Numbered from the stretch's first letter, positions 1 to 11,518 are shown. The stretch is 64,000 nucleotides of DNA from Haematobia irritans (GCF_050003625.1 NC_134397.1:68546669-68610668), one strand, 5' to 3'. Program-made: numbers and translations. Notes: a model not told the origin generated them from the letters alone.

Positions 1-155
1 TGAGAGCTGCCCGATTCTATGTTAAGCTCAATGACAAGGGACCTCCTTTTTATAGCTGAGTCCGAACGTCGTTCCACATTGCAGTGAAACCACTTAGAGC
101 AGCTTTGAAACACTCAGAAATGTCACCATCATTACAGAGGTGGGTTAGGTTGAAG
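1..155 (-). repeat. tRNA-derived SINE, body fragment
   Basis: Reverse complement of the SINE body (CCCACCTC...TAAAAAGGAGGTCCCTTGTC...GAATCGGGCAGC), starting part-way in and lacking the tRNA head. It continues off the left edge of the window. Compare the complete copy at 51869-52217. Confidence 0.8.
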
Positions 156-225
156 TGGCAGCCCGATTAAGATTCAGGCTCACATAGACTACTCAGTCCA
201 TTGTGATACCACATTAACTAAAAGT
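149..225 (-). repeat. SINE 3' tail fragment in tandem
   Basis: Contains the 3' end of the SINE (TGTGGTATCACAATGGACTG ... GGGCTGCCACTTCAACCTAA) joined directly to the body fragment of a second copy. Two partial copies are therefore arranged head to tail. Confidence 0.7.
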
Positions 226-1788
226 ACCTATTACATATGGACACTTCTAGTTTTAACCGCTGAACCTTCTTGATTATTTTTCTTTGTTGAACCAACCAGA
301 TTGTTCCAAAAACATTAGCAGACTGCTTAAGTTAACGTTTTCCAGATCCGCCAGTAATCTGAAGCTATATGCTCCTAAAAGTTGCTTGCGCTTTACACAA
401 AATGCAGGACACTCACACAAGAGGTGTTTAATTGATTACTTTTCCTCCACATCATGATAGCTCATACAATAGTCATTATACTTCGCGCCTATAGTTTTTG
501 CAAAGTCGCCTATCAGACAGCGACCCGTTATAGCCGATATCAGGAGTGATATCTGACGTCTCGAGAACATTAGCATATCTAGTGTGCGGTTTAAGTTGAA
601 ATGGGGCCATATTTGCTTGGTGTCGTTACAACCCTTGCAATTCTCCCATCGAACATTGGCCATCATAACAGCCTTCTCACGCAGCATGAGCTTGCAGGTA
701 GCTAGGGGCATACCAACAAATTCTAGTTCCCCTGGAATATGTAAGGTAGTCCCTAGCCTTGCCAACTCATCGGCTTCGCAGTTCCCCGGTATGTTCCTAT
801 GGCCAGGCACCCATATTAGGTGAATATTGTACTGCTCAGCCATCTCATTGAGAGATTTGCGGCAATCGATGGCCGTTTTCGAGTTGAGGAACACAGAGTC
901 CAAGGATTTTATTGCAGGTTGACTGTCTGAGTATATATTAATGCCCACATTTTTTGGAACATTACTTCTCAGCCAATTCGCCACCTCTCTTATTGGTAAT
1001 ATTTCAGCCTGAAAAACACTACAGTGATTAGGTAATCTTTTCGCTATTCGAAGTTCCAGATGATTACAATATACTCCGAAACCCAATTGTCCATCCAATT
1101 TGGAGCCATCAGTGTAGAAATCTATATATTCTTTATTCCCCGGGGTCTGTGTGCACCACGCCTCACTGTCTCAAACTTTTTGTCGAAAAGTGGACTCGCC
1201 AAATTGTAATCCACTACGTTAGGCACATCTGGCATTATTTTGAGGACCGAACTGTGACCGTAACTTTTTTCGACCACAGCGATAGCTCGCGCAACCGCAC
1301 AGCCGTTGTTGCAGCTGACTGTTTGGCCAAAATGTCTAAAGGCAATTGATGCAGCATGACATTAAGGGAATTTGTTCCTGTCTTGCTGAATGCGCCTGAG
1401 ATACACAAGCACGCCATACGCTGAACTTTGTCTAAACTTGGTTTTAGTCCCCACTTTTTCCTATTGCCTTTTTGCACGAGTACAAAGCTACCGTTGCTTT
1501 TCTCGCCCTTTCTTCCATATTAAGATTAAAGTTCAGCTTCCTGTCCAAAATAACGCCAAGGTATTTTGCACACTCACCAAAGGGAATTTCAATACCCCCT
1601 AAGGATATGGGCCTAAACGTGGGAGTTTTGCGACCTTTGCAGTACATGACTATTTCTGTCTTTGCAGGATTTACCCCAAAACCTTTGTCTTTCGCCCATT
1701 TCTCAGTCATCCGGAGGGCCCTCCGAATAATATCTCTGATTGTGGATGGGAATTTTCCCCTGACTGCTAGAGCCACATCCAGGGTTGG
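226..1788 (-). pseudogene. Non-LTR retrotransposon: RT C-terminus plus RNase H, 5'-truncated
   Basis: Remnant of a LINE-type polyprotein of an RNase H-bearing clade (I/LOA/R1-like; clade uncertain). From the 5' side: DVALAVRGKF just after the RT YADD site (about 1785), NPAKTEIVMYCKGR, GGIEIPFGECAKYLGVILDRKLNF, thumb WGLKPSLDKVQRMACL (about 1450-1240), then an RNase H domain. The RNase H acidic residues are all present: D in FYTDGSK, E in FQAEILPI, D in YSDSQPAI and D in EADELARLG, with WVPGHRNIPGN before the last. A Cys/His stretch HLLCECPAFC follows, and a stop lies at 274-276. It is broken by frame changes near 1445 and 1160 and by an in-frame TAA at 436-438. Confidence 0.85.
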
Positions 1789-1803
1789 CCTGTCACAAAC
1801 TGT

Positions 1804-1854
1804 GACTTTTGCGACATACGTTTGCGACGGTATAATACGTATGTCGCAAAAGTC
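1804..1854. repeat. Perfect 18-bp inverted repeat (hairpin)
   Basis: GACTTTTGCGACATACGT (1804-1821) is exactly complementary to 1837-1854 around a 15-nt loop that also contains TTTGCGAC. It abuts the LINE break point. Degenerate GTTTGCGAC / TTTACGACG words recur at 2240-2325 and 45885-45955. Confidence 0.8.
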
Positions 1855-1966
1855 GTAAACCTACTGTAGAAAACCAAATTTTGAATAGAAGAAATCCTGA
1901 ACATTTTTAAATTTAGTTTGACAGCATTTGCTGTGAGTTTCTGCAGAAATTTGTGAAAGTTTTCCC

Positions 1967-2167
1967 ATGGTCAAGCCTATTTTCTTAGGTGGTATCGAAA
2001 TTCCCGTTAGTGAGTGTGTAAAATACCTTGGAGTTATATTGGACAGGAGACTGAACTTAAAGGTAAGAAAGGACGAGGAAATCCACGGTTACCCTGTACT
2101 CGTGCAAAAAGCAATAGGGAAAATGTGGGGACTAAAACCGAAAATTGTGAACATTCCTAAGAATTGA
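1967..2167 (+). pseudogene. Inverted fragment of the same LINE family
   Basis: Reads KPIFLGGIEIPVSECVKYLG, then VILDRRLN and later QKAIGKMWGLKP. This matches the RT segment at 1445-1640 but runs on the opposite strand. The segment between the KYLGVILDR motif and KAIGK is shortened. It is followed directly by the repeat at 2168-2345. Confidence 0.75.
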
Positions 2168-2345
2168 AACTTCTTCGCACCTACCATCGTCTTGGATATC
2201 ATCGAATTCGCTGCCTACCCGACGCGACTAAAGTATTTTCAGTTTGCGACTTTTGTTACTTTTTCTACATTTACGACGCGTATGTGACGTTTACGACGTT
2301 TACAACTTTGCGACAGTCGCAAACCTAAAAAAGTTTGATACAGAC
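2168..2345 (+). repeat. GCGAC-rich repeat, also at 45.8 kb
   Basis: From GAATTGAAACTTCTTCGCAC through CTTTGCGACAGTCGCAAACC to GATACAGACCATCTCTG. The same order of words is found at 45805-45995. It carries a short palindrome TTTGCGACagTCGCAAA. It may be a LINE tail or a separate repeat; the function is unknown. Confidence 0.6.
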
Positions 2346-2494
2346 CATCTCTGGCCACATCATCTGAAGAGATGATAGAACTCCTCCTTTGGGAGTGCCT
2401 TTGTTCACATACCTTTGTATGTTGGCTTGTCCTAGTGTGGCTGAAATACGTCTCTTCATTAGAAGTTCGTCTAACAGCCTAAGTATACATGGAT

Positions 2495-2617
2495 CAACTG
2501 AGGTGGGATAATCCACAGCTGAAAAACTTTTTGGTGTTCGGTCGAAGCAGTAATCGAACCCACGACCTTGTGTATGCAAGGCGGGCATGCTAACCATTGT
2601 ACCATTGTGGCTCCCTT
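2495..2617 (-). repeat. SINE tRNA-head fragment
   Basis: Minus strand reads GGGAGCCAC..., CGTGGGTTCGAT and the CTGAAAAACTTTTTGGTG junction, then breaks off. The head has base changes (ACAATGGTACAATGGTTAGC), so it is an old copy. Confidence 0.8.
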
Positions 2618-3855
2618 TGGAAGTTCAAGATGGTCGCATTTGTTATACAATTAACAAATTTAAAGAAATAATGAACTTTTTTGTGAGAAGAAGGAATTAA
2701 GTTTTTTTAGTTCATTTAACGTACGCAAAAAATTATTAGATTAAAGGAAACCTTCTCCAAACATAATAATTCCATGAACTAATGTCTCCATTTTCCTTTG
2801 CCTCTCTCATAAGTTAATATTACCCGAAAAAGATTAAGTGCCCTCTAAGTATAGCATGGACTTCAATTGTAAGTTCACCCCCAAACTAACTTTCATATGG
2901 CAACACTGAAATTTACCATCTCATAACCCTAGAAAACAGTCACATACGAACGATTGCAGATTGAGGACTCGGGGGATTGTTTCGTTGTTTGTTTGCATGA
3001 ATTTGTACGGTTGTTTGAATGATTCTCTGATTGTGAGGATATTTGTTTGAATGGATGCGAGCCAGAGATGTGATGCGGCGATATACGACAACGATGACTA
3101 AGAGTACATAGCACACACATACACAAACATTCATAGCTCGGAATTGACAAAATTTGGGTCAAAGGATATTGACCGAGGAAATGGTTGTAAATTTCTGTTA
3201 GCAATCTTCCTACTGTTCTTTTTTTATGTTTGTATACGATTGTGTCGTCTTCTGATACGGGCTCTCTTTGCTCTCACCACTCTTCCATACAGTCCCTCTC
3301 TTTCTGTCTACCCACAAATGGATTGTTCTCGGTTTGTTTGTTTCATTTGTTAATACTCCGTCGAGAGTTTTGTAAAGATTTCATAAATGTGGTATTATTA
3401 TAAGGTTTTTTCCAGTTGAACCAAAAATGTCAAGCCTTTCCGCAATTTCGCGTTTTGGCAAATTGAGATTGCATTGCAGTTGTTATTTGAAGCGGATATC
3501 ATTTGGAGTGTGTTAGTAGGAGCATAACAATGGTCATAGTTATGGAGAAGATTTTCCACAGCTCTCTGGGAAGATTTGCGACATTGGCACTTAAGCGCAA
3601 AATTGATTATGGTAAAATGTGTCAATTTTGTGAATGACAAAGTGAAAACATTTTTGGGAATAAAAATTAATCTTCGAGTCCTAGAATTTAGAGATATGGG
3701 GGTAATCAAATTGTGGGAAAATTAAAAATGCTGATCCTTGAGTGTTGTTTGTCAAAGTCATGATTAGCTAAGTAGACCATTATCTTTTACAGACACAAGT
3801 AGGGCCCTTTTCTCAATATTCTTTTAAAATCTATCTTATCAATAGAATGAAGGCA
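2618..3855. other. Unassigned AT-rich DNA
   Basis: I recognise no gene, RNA or repeat here. Short open frames (about 3144-3353 plus and 3398-3709 minus) have no domain, no clear start context and fly-intergenic composition. Confidence 0.5.
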
Positions 3856-4717
3856 CACTCAAAACAAAAGTTTACTTGGATCGAAAGATTTTTAACTTCC
3901 ATTAAGGATTTTGATATTTAACCCTAGGCAGTCATCCTTCGTCAAAATGATGGCGTGTAATTTCATTTTCGATTTAAATGTATTTTAGTCGATTGGAAAA
4001 TTATAAGTTTTAGTTATACTAATTCAATTTTAGGGATTTTTTTATATTAATTAAAAACAAATTGAATAAGAAAATAAACCCAATTTTGGTTCTCATTTTT
4101 GCTCACGATGCCAACCTAGCGACTTTAAATAAGCCATAGTCAAAATGACAAAGGGTGTCGTTAGTGTATAAAAAATAGGGATGACTTTCTAGGGTTAATA
4201 AAAAGACATTTTTAGCGACCTATGTGGCCTTCAATCTAGGATCAATAAAATTTAAATTATTATACTAATCGCGTTTATCGAATTTCCATTCTCTTTTCTC
4301 GGTATATTAATAAAGCTACTTATGTACAAACAAATGTCAGTTTAAAAATCCACATGATAACGGATACTTCAAAATAAAAAAATGTTTTTTTTTTTACCAC
4401 AAAAAGAACTTTAAACCAAAGATTCTAAGTCCTCAAAAGAAGTTTTTATCTTATAGTAAATTTAAAGATTAAATATTTCAGTTAATTTAAGGGCGATTTG
4501 TTTAAATCAAAAATGTGTTCTTTACTTTAAGAAAAATTGGCCTTTGAACAAAGGCAATAAATTAATTTAATAAGATTTTTTTTGAAACAAAGATTATAAA
4601 CTTTCTCTCAATTAAAATTTCATTATTTAAATGAAATTTGTCATTAATATTTTGTAAATTGCGCATTCTAAAATTTAGGATGCGTAATCTTTAATATCAA
4701 GTAAATTTTTTTCAGTG
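3856..4717 (-). mobile_element. CACTG-ended non-autonomous DNA element (long form)
   Basis: An 862-bp element starting CACTCAAAACAAAAG and ending TTTTTTTCAGTG. It matches the reverse complement of 12111-12976 in its landmarks: AAGTTTACTTGGATC at one end, and GCGCATTCTAAAATTTAGG then TTTTTTTCAGTG at the other. There is no coding capacity. Ends of the CACTG type suggest a CACTA-like origin; this is inferred. Confidence 0.65.
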
Positions 4718-4849
4718 TATCTTATAGGTATTATTACTTCAATTCTTTGCTTCTTTGGCTCGGAATCGGAACTCGGGCTGCCGAATCTTGCCACCATGGA
4801 TTGGGTACGTACGGTCGCTCGTCCCCCATTACTACATCTAATAACTGTT

Positions 4850-5525
4850 CGGAAATCTGGTGTAAATTGCCACTGATGGTCCTATCACAGGCCCGTTACC
4901 TATGCTCCTGTTTTTAGCCATCTATAAATTTTACTATTAAATTCTGTACTCTCGTGGTAATACAATCTTATTCGAGCTACACCCAGAGAAGGAATATGAT
5001 CACCTCAAACATGTTTTAAGAGCAAAATGTTATTTTTGGGTGGTGACCATGTCAAATGGTTTTCGCAACCATGTTATTTTCTCAGAAATCATGTATATGA
5101 TTTCGGCAAGCAGGTTATATTTGACGAGAAAATAACATTTTAGTGACAAACATGTTACATGGTCACCATACAAAAATAACATTTTGCTCTTGAAACATGT
5201 TTGAGGTGATCATATTCCTTCTCTGCGTGTACATATTTATTCAAATACAATTATTGGAAATATTTATTGTTCAATATTTTGTAAATTTTCCCGACCATGG
5301 TTCGCATGCGCAAAATGAAGCCCGTTCTTGCAAGACCAGTTTGTGACGAAATGGCTAAAGGCTAACTGTTCCAGGATGTGTATTTTGAGTCCAAGTCCTA
5401 AAGTGTAAATTAACCCGTCAATGACGTAATCATTTTAAAGTGGCCGGTCTGTTCCATGCGTTTTGACCAGAACCAGATTCTAGTCCAGTACAGGTGGTTG
5501 ATCCACTCCCTGTAGGATTTAGACA
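4850..5525 (+). mobile_element. CCTACGGGAAAT-family element, degraded, with nested MITE
   Basis: Shares AAATTGCCACTGA, GTGTAAATTaaCCCGTCAATGAC, CGTTTTGACCAGAAC and GTGGTTGATCCA, in order, with 53817-54299. The terminal repeats are eroded here (CGGAAATCTGGTG and CACTCCCTGTAGG). The MITE at 4979-5230 splits it. Confidence 0.6.
4979..5230. mobile_element. Fold-back MITE with roughly 75-bp terminal inverted repeats
   Basis: Left end TACACCCAGAGAAGGAATAT and right end ATATTCCTTCTCTGCGTGTA. The complementary arms continue through GATCACCTCAAACATG and AGAGCAAAATGTTATTTTTG to GACCATGT, so the 252-bp element is nearly one hairpin. TA flanks both ends. A degenerate relative lies at 20195-20345. Confidence 0.8.
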
Positions 5526-5841
5526 AATAGTGATCATGTTTTTGTATTTTCTTAGGGTTAGTACCGACAATACATATCGAATTTCAAGCGGAATGGATGA
5601 ACATTAAGTCATAGAAAAATCTTGAAATCAAATCTGTCTATATCTGACTATATTTTATTTTGGGCGGATGAGAACCCATTTTTTCGTGGTTACTTATGCT
5701 GGGACAAATTCCTTTAAAATAATGACATTTTAAGTAATAACAAGTAAGTAAAGTAGAAAGTCAGGTGGGGCCGACTATATCATATCCTAAACCACCCTTA
5801 CTGAATTAGTAATCATAAGCATTTGTGGGGTAACATTGATA

Positions 5842-6076
5842 TACACAGTCTCACACAAGTTTACATACGGTTAAAAAATTTATATTTTCTTTAAATAATA
5901 AAATTTTAAAAAATATACATATATATCTTTTAGTTTTAGTAAATTAATTTAAAAAACAAAGTATTTGTTAATTTTCAAGAAAATTTAATTGGTGTGGGTT
6001 ATAAACAACAACAAGAAACAGGTTTAGTTAATAGGTAAAAAACTCAGGGCTATGTAAACTTGTGTGAGACTGTGTA
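5842..6076. mobile_element. MITE with perfect 26-bp terminal inverted repeats
   Basis: Positions 5842-5867 (starts TACACAGTCTCACACAAG) are an exact reverse complement of 6051-6076. If the outer TA is the target duplication, the element is CACAGTCTC...GAGACTGTG, 231 bp, with an AT-rich non-coding core. The end form and TA target fit a Tc1/mariner-type MITE. Perfect ends imply a young copy. Confidence 0.85.
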
Positions 6077-6185
6077 GGTCTGGAGAGGAGGTCTGGACGA
6101 GATAAACCGCAGTTGCATATTTAAGAAAATTAAGGGGTACATGTTTATGGGTGCTTTGTCTCAACCTGACTATAGATCATAGTCA

Positions 6186-6745
6186 GTGTTGCCAGGGAAA
6201 AGGTTCGGTTTACCCTACAAGGACAAAAAAAAGTTCCCTACTTTCCCATACATTCCCAAACAATTTTCCCTACAATATTTTCGTTAAATTTAAACAAATT
6301 TTATAAAACAAAAATGGTTATAAGTACTTTATTATCTTAAAACATGAAAATGCAACGTATATAACCTAGAACATAAATTTTTATTACCATCACGGTTGCC
6401 ACAGTTGGTAGAATTCTACCAAAAATATTATTTTTTAAATCTCCATAGAAATAAAATTTCTATAGAAATATTTGTTTGGTAGATTTGTGGTAATTTGTGG
6501 AAATCTTCAAATTTTGTTGGATTTTTTTTGGCACGAGTGGTAACTGTTGTTACCACACATTGTTAACATAAAGAGCAAGCCTTGGCGGCTTCTATTTTCC
6601 TCCTCTAGAGCCACCAAAATGTAAAAATTATTACAAATTGTGTTGAGTGAAAATGTCCCTACATTGTGGCCCTACGTCCTACAAGACGCTAAATATTAGA
6701 AAAACCTACATATAGGGAATTTGCCCTACTTCTTGCAACACTGGC
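6186..6745. mobile_element. hAT-like MITE (CAGTGTTGC ends)
   Basis: Starts CAGTGTTGCCAGGGAAAAGG and ends CCCTACTTCTTGCAACACTG, with inverted termini of the hAT-like type. The interior repeats ACCCTACAAGG / TTCCCTAC. It encloses a small GTTGCCAC...GAGTGGTAAC element (6390-6550) with one or two 29-bp minisatellite units. No 8-bp target duplication is obvious. Confidence 0.6.
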
Positions 6746-7895
6746 TGTAGTTGATATTGCACCTACGGGGTTAGTATGCCACTAATATTGAGTCCATTAT
6801 TAAAAAAGAAAAAATCTCTTAATTAGTGTGGGTAATAAATCCAAATTTGTAAAAAGCGAGCAATATTCTTATGTAAGAGCTTCAAGAACGTATAAATACG
6901 ATCGGGTAGTACATCAAAATTTTAAATTTGAGTAACATTGATTAAAAAAAATAAAAGTATTATGGCCAAATTTGGGAAAATCGAGCCATGCATATATATG
7001 GAAGCTATATGTAAATCTGAACCAATTTGAATAATATTTTGCGGGTTTGATTAATACAACAAAAGGTTACTTTGTGCAAAATTTGAGTAAGATCAGTTAA
7101 GAAATGAGGCCTCTATGGTAAAACATAAGGTTATTAGGGGCAAATTTTTCAAAATCGGGCAATACATATATGGGAGCTATATCTACATCTGAACCGATTT
7201 CGATGGAATTAAGCACATACCGTTAGTACTATAGAGGACTTGATCTAGCCAACTTTGAGTAAGATCGGTTAATAAATAAGGGTTCTATGGCCAAATTTGG
7301 GAAAATCGAGCTATACATATATGTATATGGGAGTTATATCTTAATCTGAACCGATTTCGACGATTTTTTGCACATATAGTTAGTGCTGTAGAAGATTACA
7401 TTTAGCCAACTTGGAAAACGATCGGTTGATAAATAAGGGTTTTGTGGCCAAATTTGGGAAAATCGGGCGATACATATATATGAGAGCTATATCTAAATCT
7501 GGATGAAGTTTTGCAGACTTGAAGGGCGATGAAAAATATTATTTCTTGCAAAATTTGGTGACAATCCGTTTGTAAAAAAGCGCAACGTAACCCCATATAT
7601 ATGGGAGCTATATCTAAATTTGATCCGATTTCTTCCAATAGCGTTCGTCCTTGCGCCCAAAAAACTCCCTGTACCAAAATTCATCAAAATCGGTTAATAA
7701 TTGCGACCGGAATCCTGTGAACAAGAAATACAAGGACAGACGGACGGACGGACACCAAGCGCTAGATCGAATCAGGAGGTGATACTGAGTCGATCGGTAT
7801 ATATTTTATGGGGTCTAAAATCAATATTTCTGGTAGGCACATTTTTTGGCAGATCAAACTTATCATACCCTGACCACTATGTGGTTTAGGGTAAC

Positions 7896-8160
7896 ATATA
7901 AAAAGTTTATAAGCTTCAAAATTTTTTTCATTAAATGTAAGACACAAATTTTAGAAGTTTGGGTACCTCGTCGTATGTCTTTGAAGTAAGGCAACTTTTT
8001 CTTTAAGTAACGAAAAACTTTTTTTTATGGGAATAGCTTTATTAATATATCGAAACAAAAAAAGAAAATTTGATATTAAAAATGTTTTTATTTTCTTTTG
8101 GCTCGGACTCAATACCAAATTCCTTATGGGAAGGTCAAGTAAAGTTTTTTTTCTAGTGTT
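7896..8160 (+). repeat. CACTG family (long form), 3' fragment
   Basis: TTCATTAAATGTAAGACACAAATTTTAGAAG ... GTCTTTGAAGTAAGGC ... TTTTGGCTCGGACTCAATACC ... TTTTTTTTCTAGTGT follows the same order as 12480-12976. The 5' half is missing. Confidence 0.6.
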
Positions 8161-8345
8161 TGGGACCTATATGCCTCTAGGACTGTTGGTGTCATAACTT
8201 AAGTGTGCCAGGTTTAATCCGAATCTGCGAAAGTTGCATGATATCAACAGACGGACTCATGGACGGATGGGCATTCTGAGATCGACTACACCGACGAACA
8301 AGAATAACATATATAACATATATTCTTTATGTAGTCTCAGACCAA
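8161..8345 (+). repeat. H2-like 3' tail fragment
   Basis: AACTTAAGTGTGCCAGG, then CAACAGACGGACTCATGGACGG, GATCGACTACACCGACGAAC and TATATTCTTTATGTAGTC is the order seen at the 3' ends of the Helitron-like families. It has no terminal hairpin. Confidence 0.45.
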
Positions 8346-8397
8346 TATTTCTTATTTACATTACTATCGGAATAATGGGGATGGATATAAAAATCTG

Positions 8398-8582
8398 ATA
8401 CACTGATAGATAAAGCTTCGTTATATTTGTTTCATAAATACAAACTTTAAAATTTTTCGTATATATAATTATTTGTTCAATAACTAAGCATTTCATAGCA
8501 TTAATGAAAAATATTCGTTATATCAATTTTCATTAAAAAAAATCGTCGGTTCAATTTTAATGAAATTTTCTTTGTTTGTGGT
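8398..8582. repeat. MITE family M (CGTTATATTAACGAAA-type)
   Basis: ACACTGATAGATAAAGCTTCG at one end and TTCAATTTTAATGAAATTTTC at the other, with CGTTATATcaa and TTCATTAA words between. The same pattern occurs at 26925-27350, 27850-28045, 28790-28955, 36283-36455 and 41845-42040. Confidence 0.55.
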
Positions 8583-8621
8583 ATGTGAAAACACGCTGTT
8601 ATAGCTTTGGAAAGTATAACT

Positions 8622-8790
8622 ACACTTAAAAAAAATATTGTCCTGATGCCAAAGATTTCATGCCCTTAAAATACGAATGCGAATTATGCTAAGCATAAAT
8701 GCAGGACGTATTTCTCTGATATAAAAGTTTTCTCATTGTCCAAAAGTCGACAAACCTTTCTATAAAGTCGTTGTGTATATATTTTCTCCC
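8622..8790 (+). repeat. CACTG family (short form), 5' fragment
   Basis: ACACTTAAAAAAAATATTGTC, CAAAGATTTCATG, AAAATACGAATGCGAATT and CAAAAGTCGACAAAC match the start of 58992-59644. It breaks off near 8790. Confidence 0.6.
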
Positions 8791-9850
8791 GAAACTATAT
8801 TTTGGACCAACCATATTATATTTTAGTTTTAATGTTGGTTCTATTATATATCGTAATTTATTGCAACCATTCCTCCATTTCCCCCCTTCCAAAAACAACA
8901 TTACCAACAAAAAAGATCTTCTGTTTTGTGGATAAAAAATATATATTTTTTTATGTATATACAAAAATTCAGTTCCCAATGTTTATGTCAAGAAATATTT
9001 TCTTCACTATACAAATATTCACGTACATCCACATGTCCATACATTTGGGTTATTTATTTAATAACCATGTTAAGCCGAAATCCTATAAACCTATGCTCCA
9101 CCTTTTATTCGAATCCCAAGATGTCATAGTGATTACAAAACTGAGGGAAACTATGAGTCAGTGGATATTTCTTACATTCTAATAAATAAGAAAAATAAGC
9201 TTTCGAAAGAAAAATATGCGTTACTAGGAAGATACACAGAGTAGAGGACGTGACAAAATTGTAAATGTCTGGTTAATTTAAAAATAAACAAACAAACATG
9301 ATTTTGAAATGTAAATTTACAGACAAAAACAAATCCATTGGTTACAATCATATGTAGTTTTTTTTTTGTTTTTAATAATTGGGATTTTTAGATTTTTATT
9401 TTTATTTTCAACTTGAAATTATGAGGCTAAAAATTTTTTCACTATACTATAAGACACAATTAAAATTGTTAGGAGTCAGGGTCTAGGGTCTTTGTCATTA
9501 TAGATACGTGTTAAGTTTTAAATATTTACTGTTTTTTTTTTTATTATTTATTGCAAATTTTTTTCTACCTTAACTTTCAATTGGTATGGATTTTTCTTTT
9601 ATGGTAAAATGACCAATATTTTTTTTAGATTTCTATTAAATACCATCACTCTCAACCGTTATTAGTATGAATCACTTCGTTATTTTTCAACACTCACACT
9701 CACTTTGTGATTTATATAAAATGTATTATTTTTTTTCCATTATTCATTTATAATTTTTTAAGAATTGTTGTTGCCAATATTTCTTTACAATCCATATTTT
9801 TTGCAATACTTCCATAAAAATCATAGTAAACGAATACAAACACGTCTGAA
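8791..9850. other. Unassigned AT-rich DNA
   Basis: Very AT-rich, with long T and A runs around 9357-9600. The open frame at 8802-9182 (126 codons) is low-complexity, lacks any domain, and is not supported as a gene. Confidence 0.4.
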
Positions 9851-9869
9851 TTACACCTAAGGTTCTAAC

Positions 9870-10660
9870 GCTTTTTTCGGGCCCATTTTGGTGTGTATGC
9901 ACCTTAAAAGGCGTGTACCCCGTTGTGATTTTTTTCTTTGCTTTTTTGTTTCTTGCTTTTCAGTTGGCTTTTCGTTGGAGGCTTTTCACTTTTCACTCCA
10001 CAAACATTAAACAAACTTACAAACACACGCACGCACTTGCAGACATATACACAACAAAACTGGGAAAAATTTTCACCATAAAGGCTCTGGTAGAGGAAAA
10101 TTTTCATGGATCCTCTAGAGACCAACTTTACCTTTTCATTTGTATGATTTTTCCTATAATTTTGCTGGGAATTTCATCATTTTTGTGAAATAGATTTCTT
10201 ATTTCTTATTTATTTTTGTTTTAATTTTTTGAATTTGTTTTATTTTCTAATTTTGTTGTTTATTTTGAATATTTTTCAAATATTTTCTTTTCGCGTTTCG
10301 TCACTTTTGTTGATGTTGGATTTGTTAGTTGTGTTTTGTATCTGCCACTTTGCAATTCTGTTTGAAATTCTTGAGGCTATGACCGACCAGCGACGACAAC
10401 GAATCTACCGGCAGCGCTGTGGCAGAGAGCAGGCAGAAGTACTTTTGAAGTGAAAGAAGAGCACCCAGGCAGCTAGGCACTGAGCCAACAAAAACACAAC
10501 TAATTTTGAAGTGAGACAGCCAGGCCTTACTGAGACATTATAGACTCTTCACACAGTAGCCGATAATGGAAGCAGCACTAGAGACAGTCAATGTTTCTTA
10601 ATTTCAATTTCAAACCCTAACTCTCACTACTCCATTCATTCATTCTCGTGACTATGCCGT
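9870..10660 (-). other. Possible 5' leader or promoter of an unseen minus-strand gene
   Basis: The GC-richer, repeat-free block at 10370-10640 is followed on the minus strand by an A-rich tract (ACAACAAAATTAGAAAATAAAAC and similar) and then by 9900-10130 with CATACACACC and GTGAAAAGTGAAAAGCC. This composition is usual for dipteran 5' UTRs. No conserved protein is read on either strand. This is inference only; it could equally be a conserved non-coding block. Confidence 0.2.
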
Positions 10661-11518
10661 TGTCATTAGACGCCCATCGGTTATTAGGAAAATTTTCAAA
10701 AAAAAAAATAAATTTTCCGTTGTCTAATAAAATATTGTTGTTATTGTTGTTTGTTGTTTTAATTTGGTGTAGACAACAACTCCCTCAACTAATAATCCAT
10801 AGCAATTGCAACGCACAGAATAGCCAAGTATTTTGGGCTGCTGGTAGAGCTCATTTTTCTTCGTCTTTACACGCGATACTAATTTCCCTGGTTGGCTTTT
10901 ACTCCAACAGTAGCTGTGAGAAAATGGGAAATTGTTTTTGTTTTTCTTCTCATTTCTTATGCTCAGACTTTAAATGTCATTCGTCTCATAATAAGACTCT
11001 CATTACAGTCAGTAAGCAATGCGAGAAATAATGAGAGGCAAGTTTATTCTGTATATATGTGGGTGGGTGGCTGGTTGGGGTTGATTTTGGGGCAGACACC
11101 CATTACTGAGAGAGAAAAAGATTGAGAAAGAGTTTAGAAAATATTACATTTTGTCAAATGTGACAGATGACAAAGAAATAAATTGACGTTCGTGGGTGAA
11201 GTAATGAGTTTTAAATACTCCAGCAAAAGACAATAATCCATGTCTTAGAAACACAAGTAAATCAATCAAACCTTTTGAATATTAAGTAAAAGTACAATTA
11301 CCCTGGACCTATATATGTAGATGAATTATATCCATCCTTTTCCGTCTATCCATCGGGTTTCCAAATAGATCAATAACCTCTCGAAACGATCATAGGAAGA
11401 GTATTCAAAAATTAAATATCTAAATAATTAGTGGATGAGGAGAAACAAAACAAATAATAAAATTCTAAGACATTCTAGCTATTTCCGCTTATAATTTTGT
11501 TGTACTAACTTTATAGTC
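10661..11518. other. Unassigned intergenic DNA
   Basis: I recognise no conserved protein, RNA or repeat. The open frames at 10648-11031 and 10892-11125 have T-rich composition and no known domain. Confidence 0.4.

Larger units (their letters stand above)
5745..7895 (+). mobile_element. H2 Helitron/DINE-like element, old copy with nested insertions
   Basis: The 5' end reads AGTCAGGTGGGGCCGACTAT, the degenerate H2 hairpin, followed by ATCCTAAACCACC. The body at 6960-7660 has tandem units spaced about 152-172 bp, each with CATATATATGGGAGCTATATC and CTGAACCGATTTCGA. Next come (GGAC)n at 7735-7753, CGATCGGTATATATTTTATG, and a terminal hairpin ATACCCTGACCACTATGTGG...GGGTAACAT. There is no Rep/helicase. 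Nested: 5842-6076 and 6186-6745. Assignment to DINE/Helitron rests on overall architecture. Confidence 0.65.

Noticed and set aside
1472..1858. 128-codon plus-strand frame over the LINE
   Set aside because: Antisense shadow of the reverse-transcriptase segment.
8802..9182. 126-codon plus-strand frame
   Set aside because: AT-driven composition rich in Ile, Phe and Tyr, overlapping a transposon fragment upstream.
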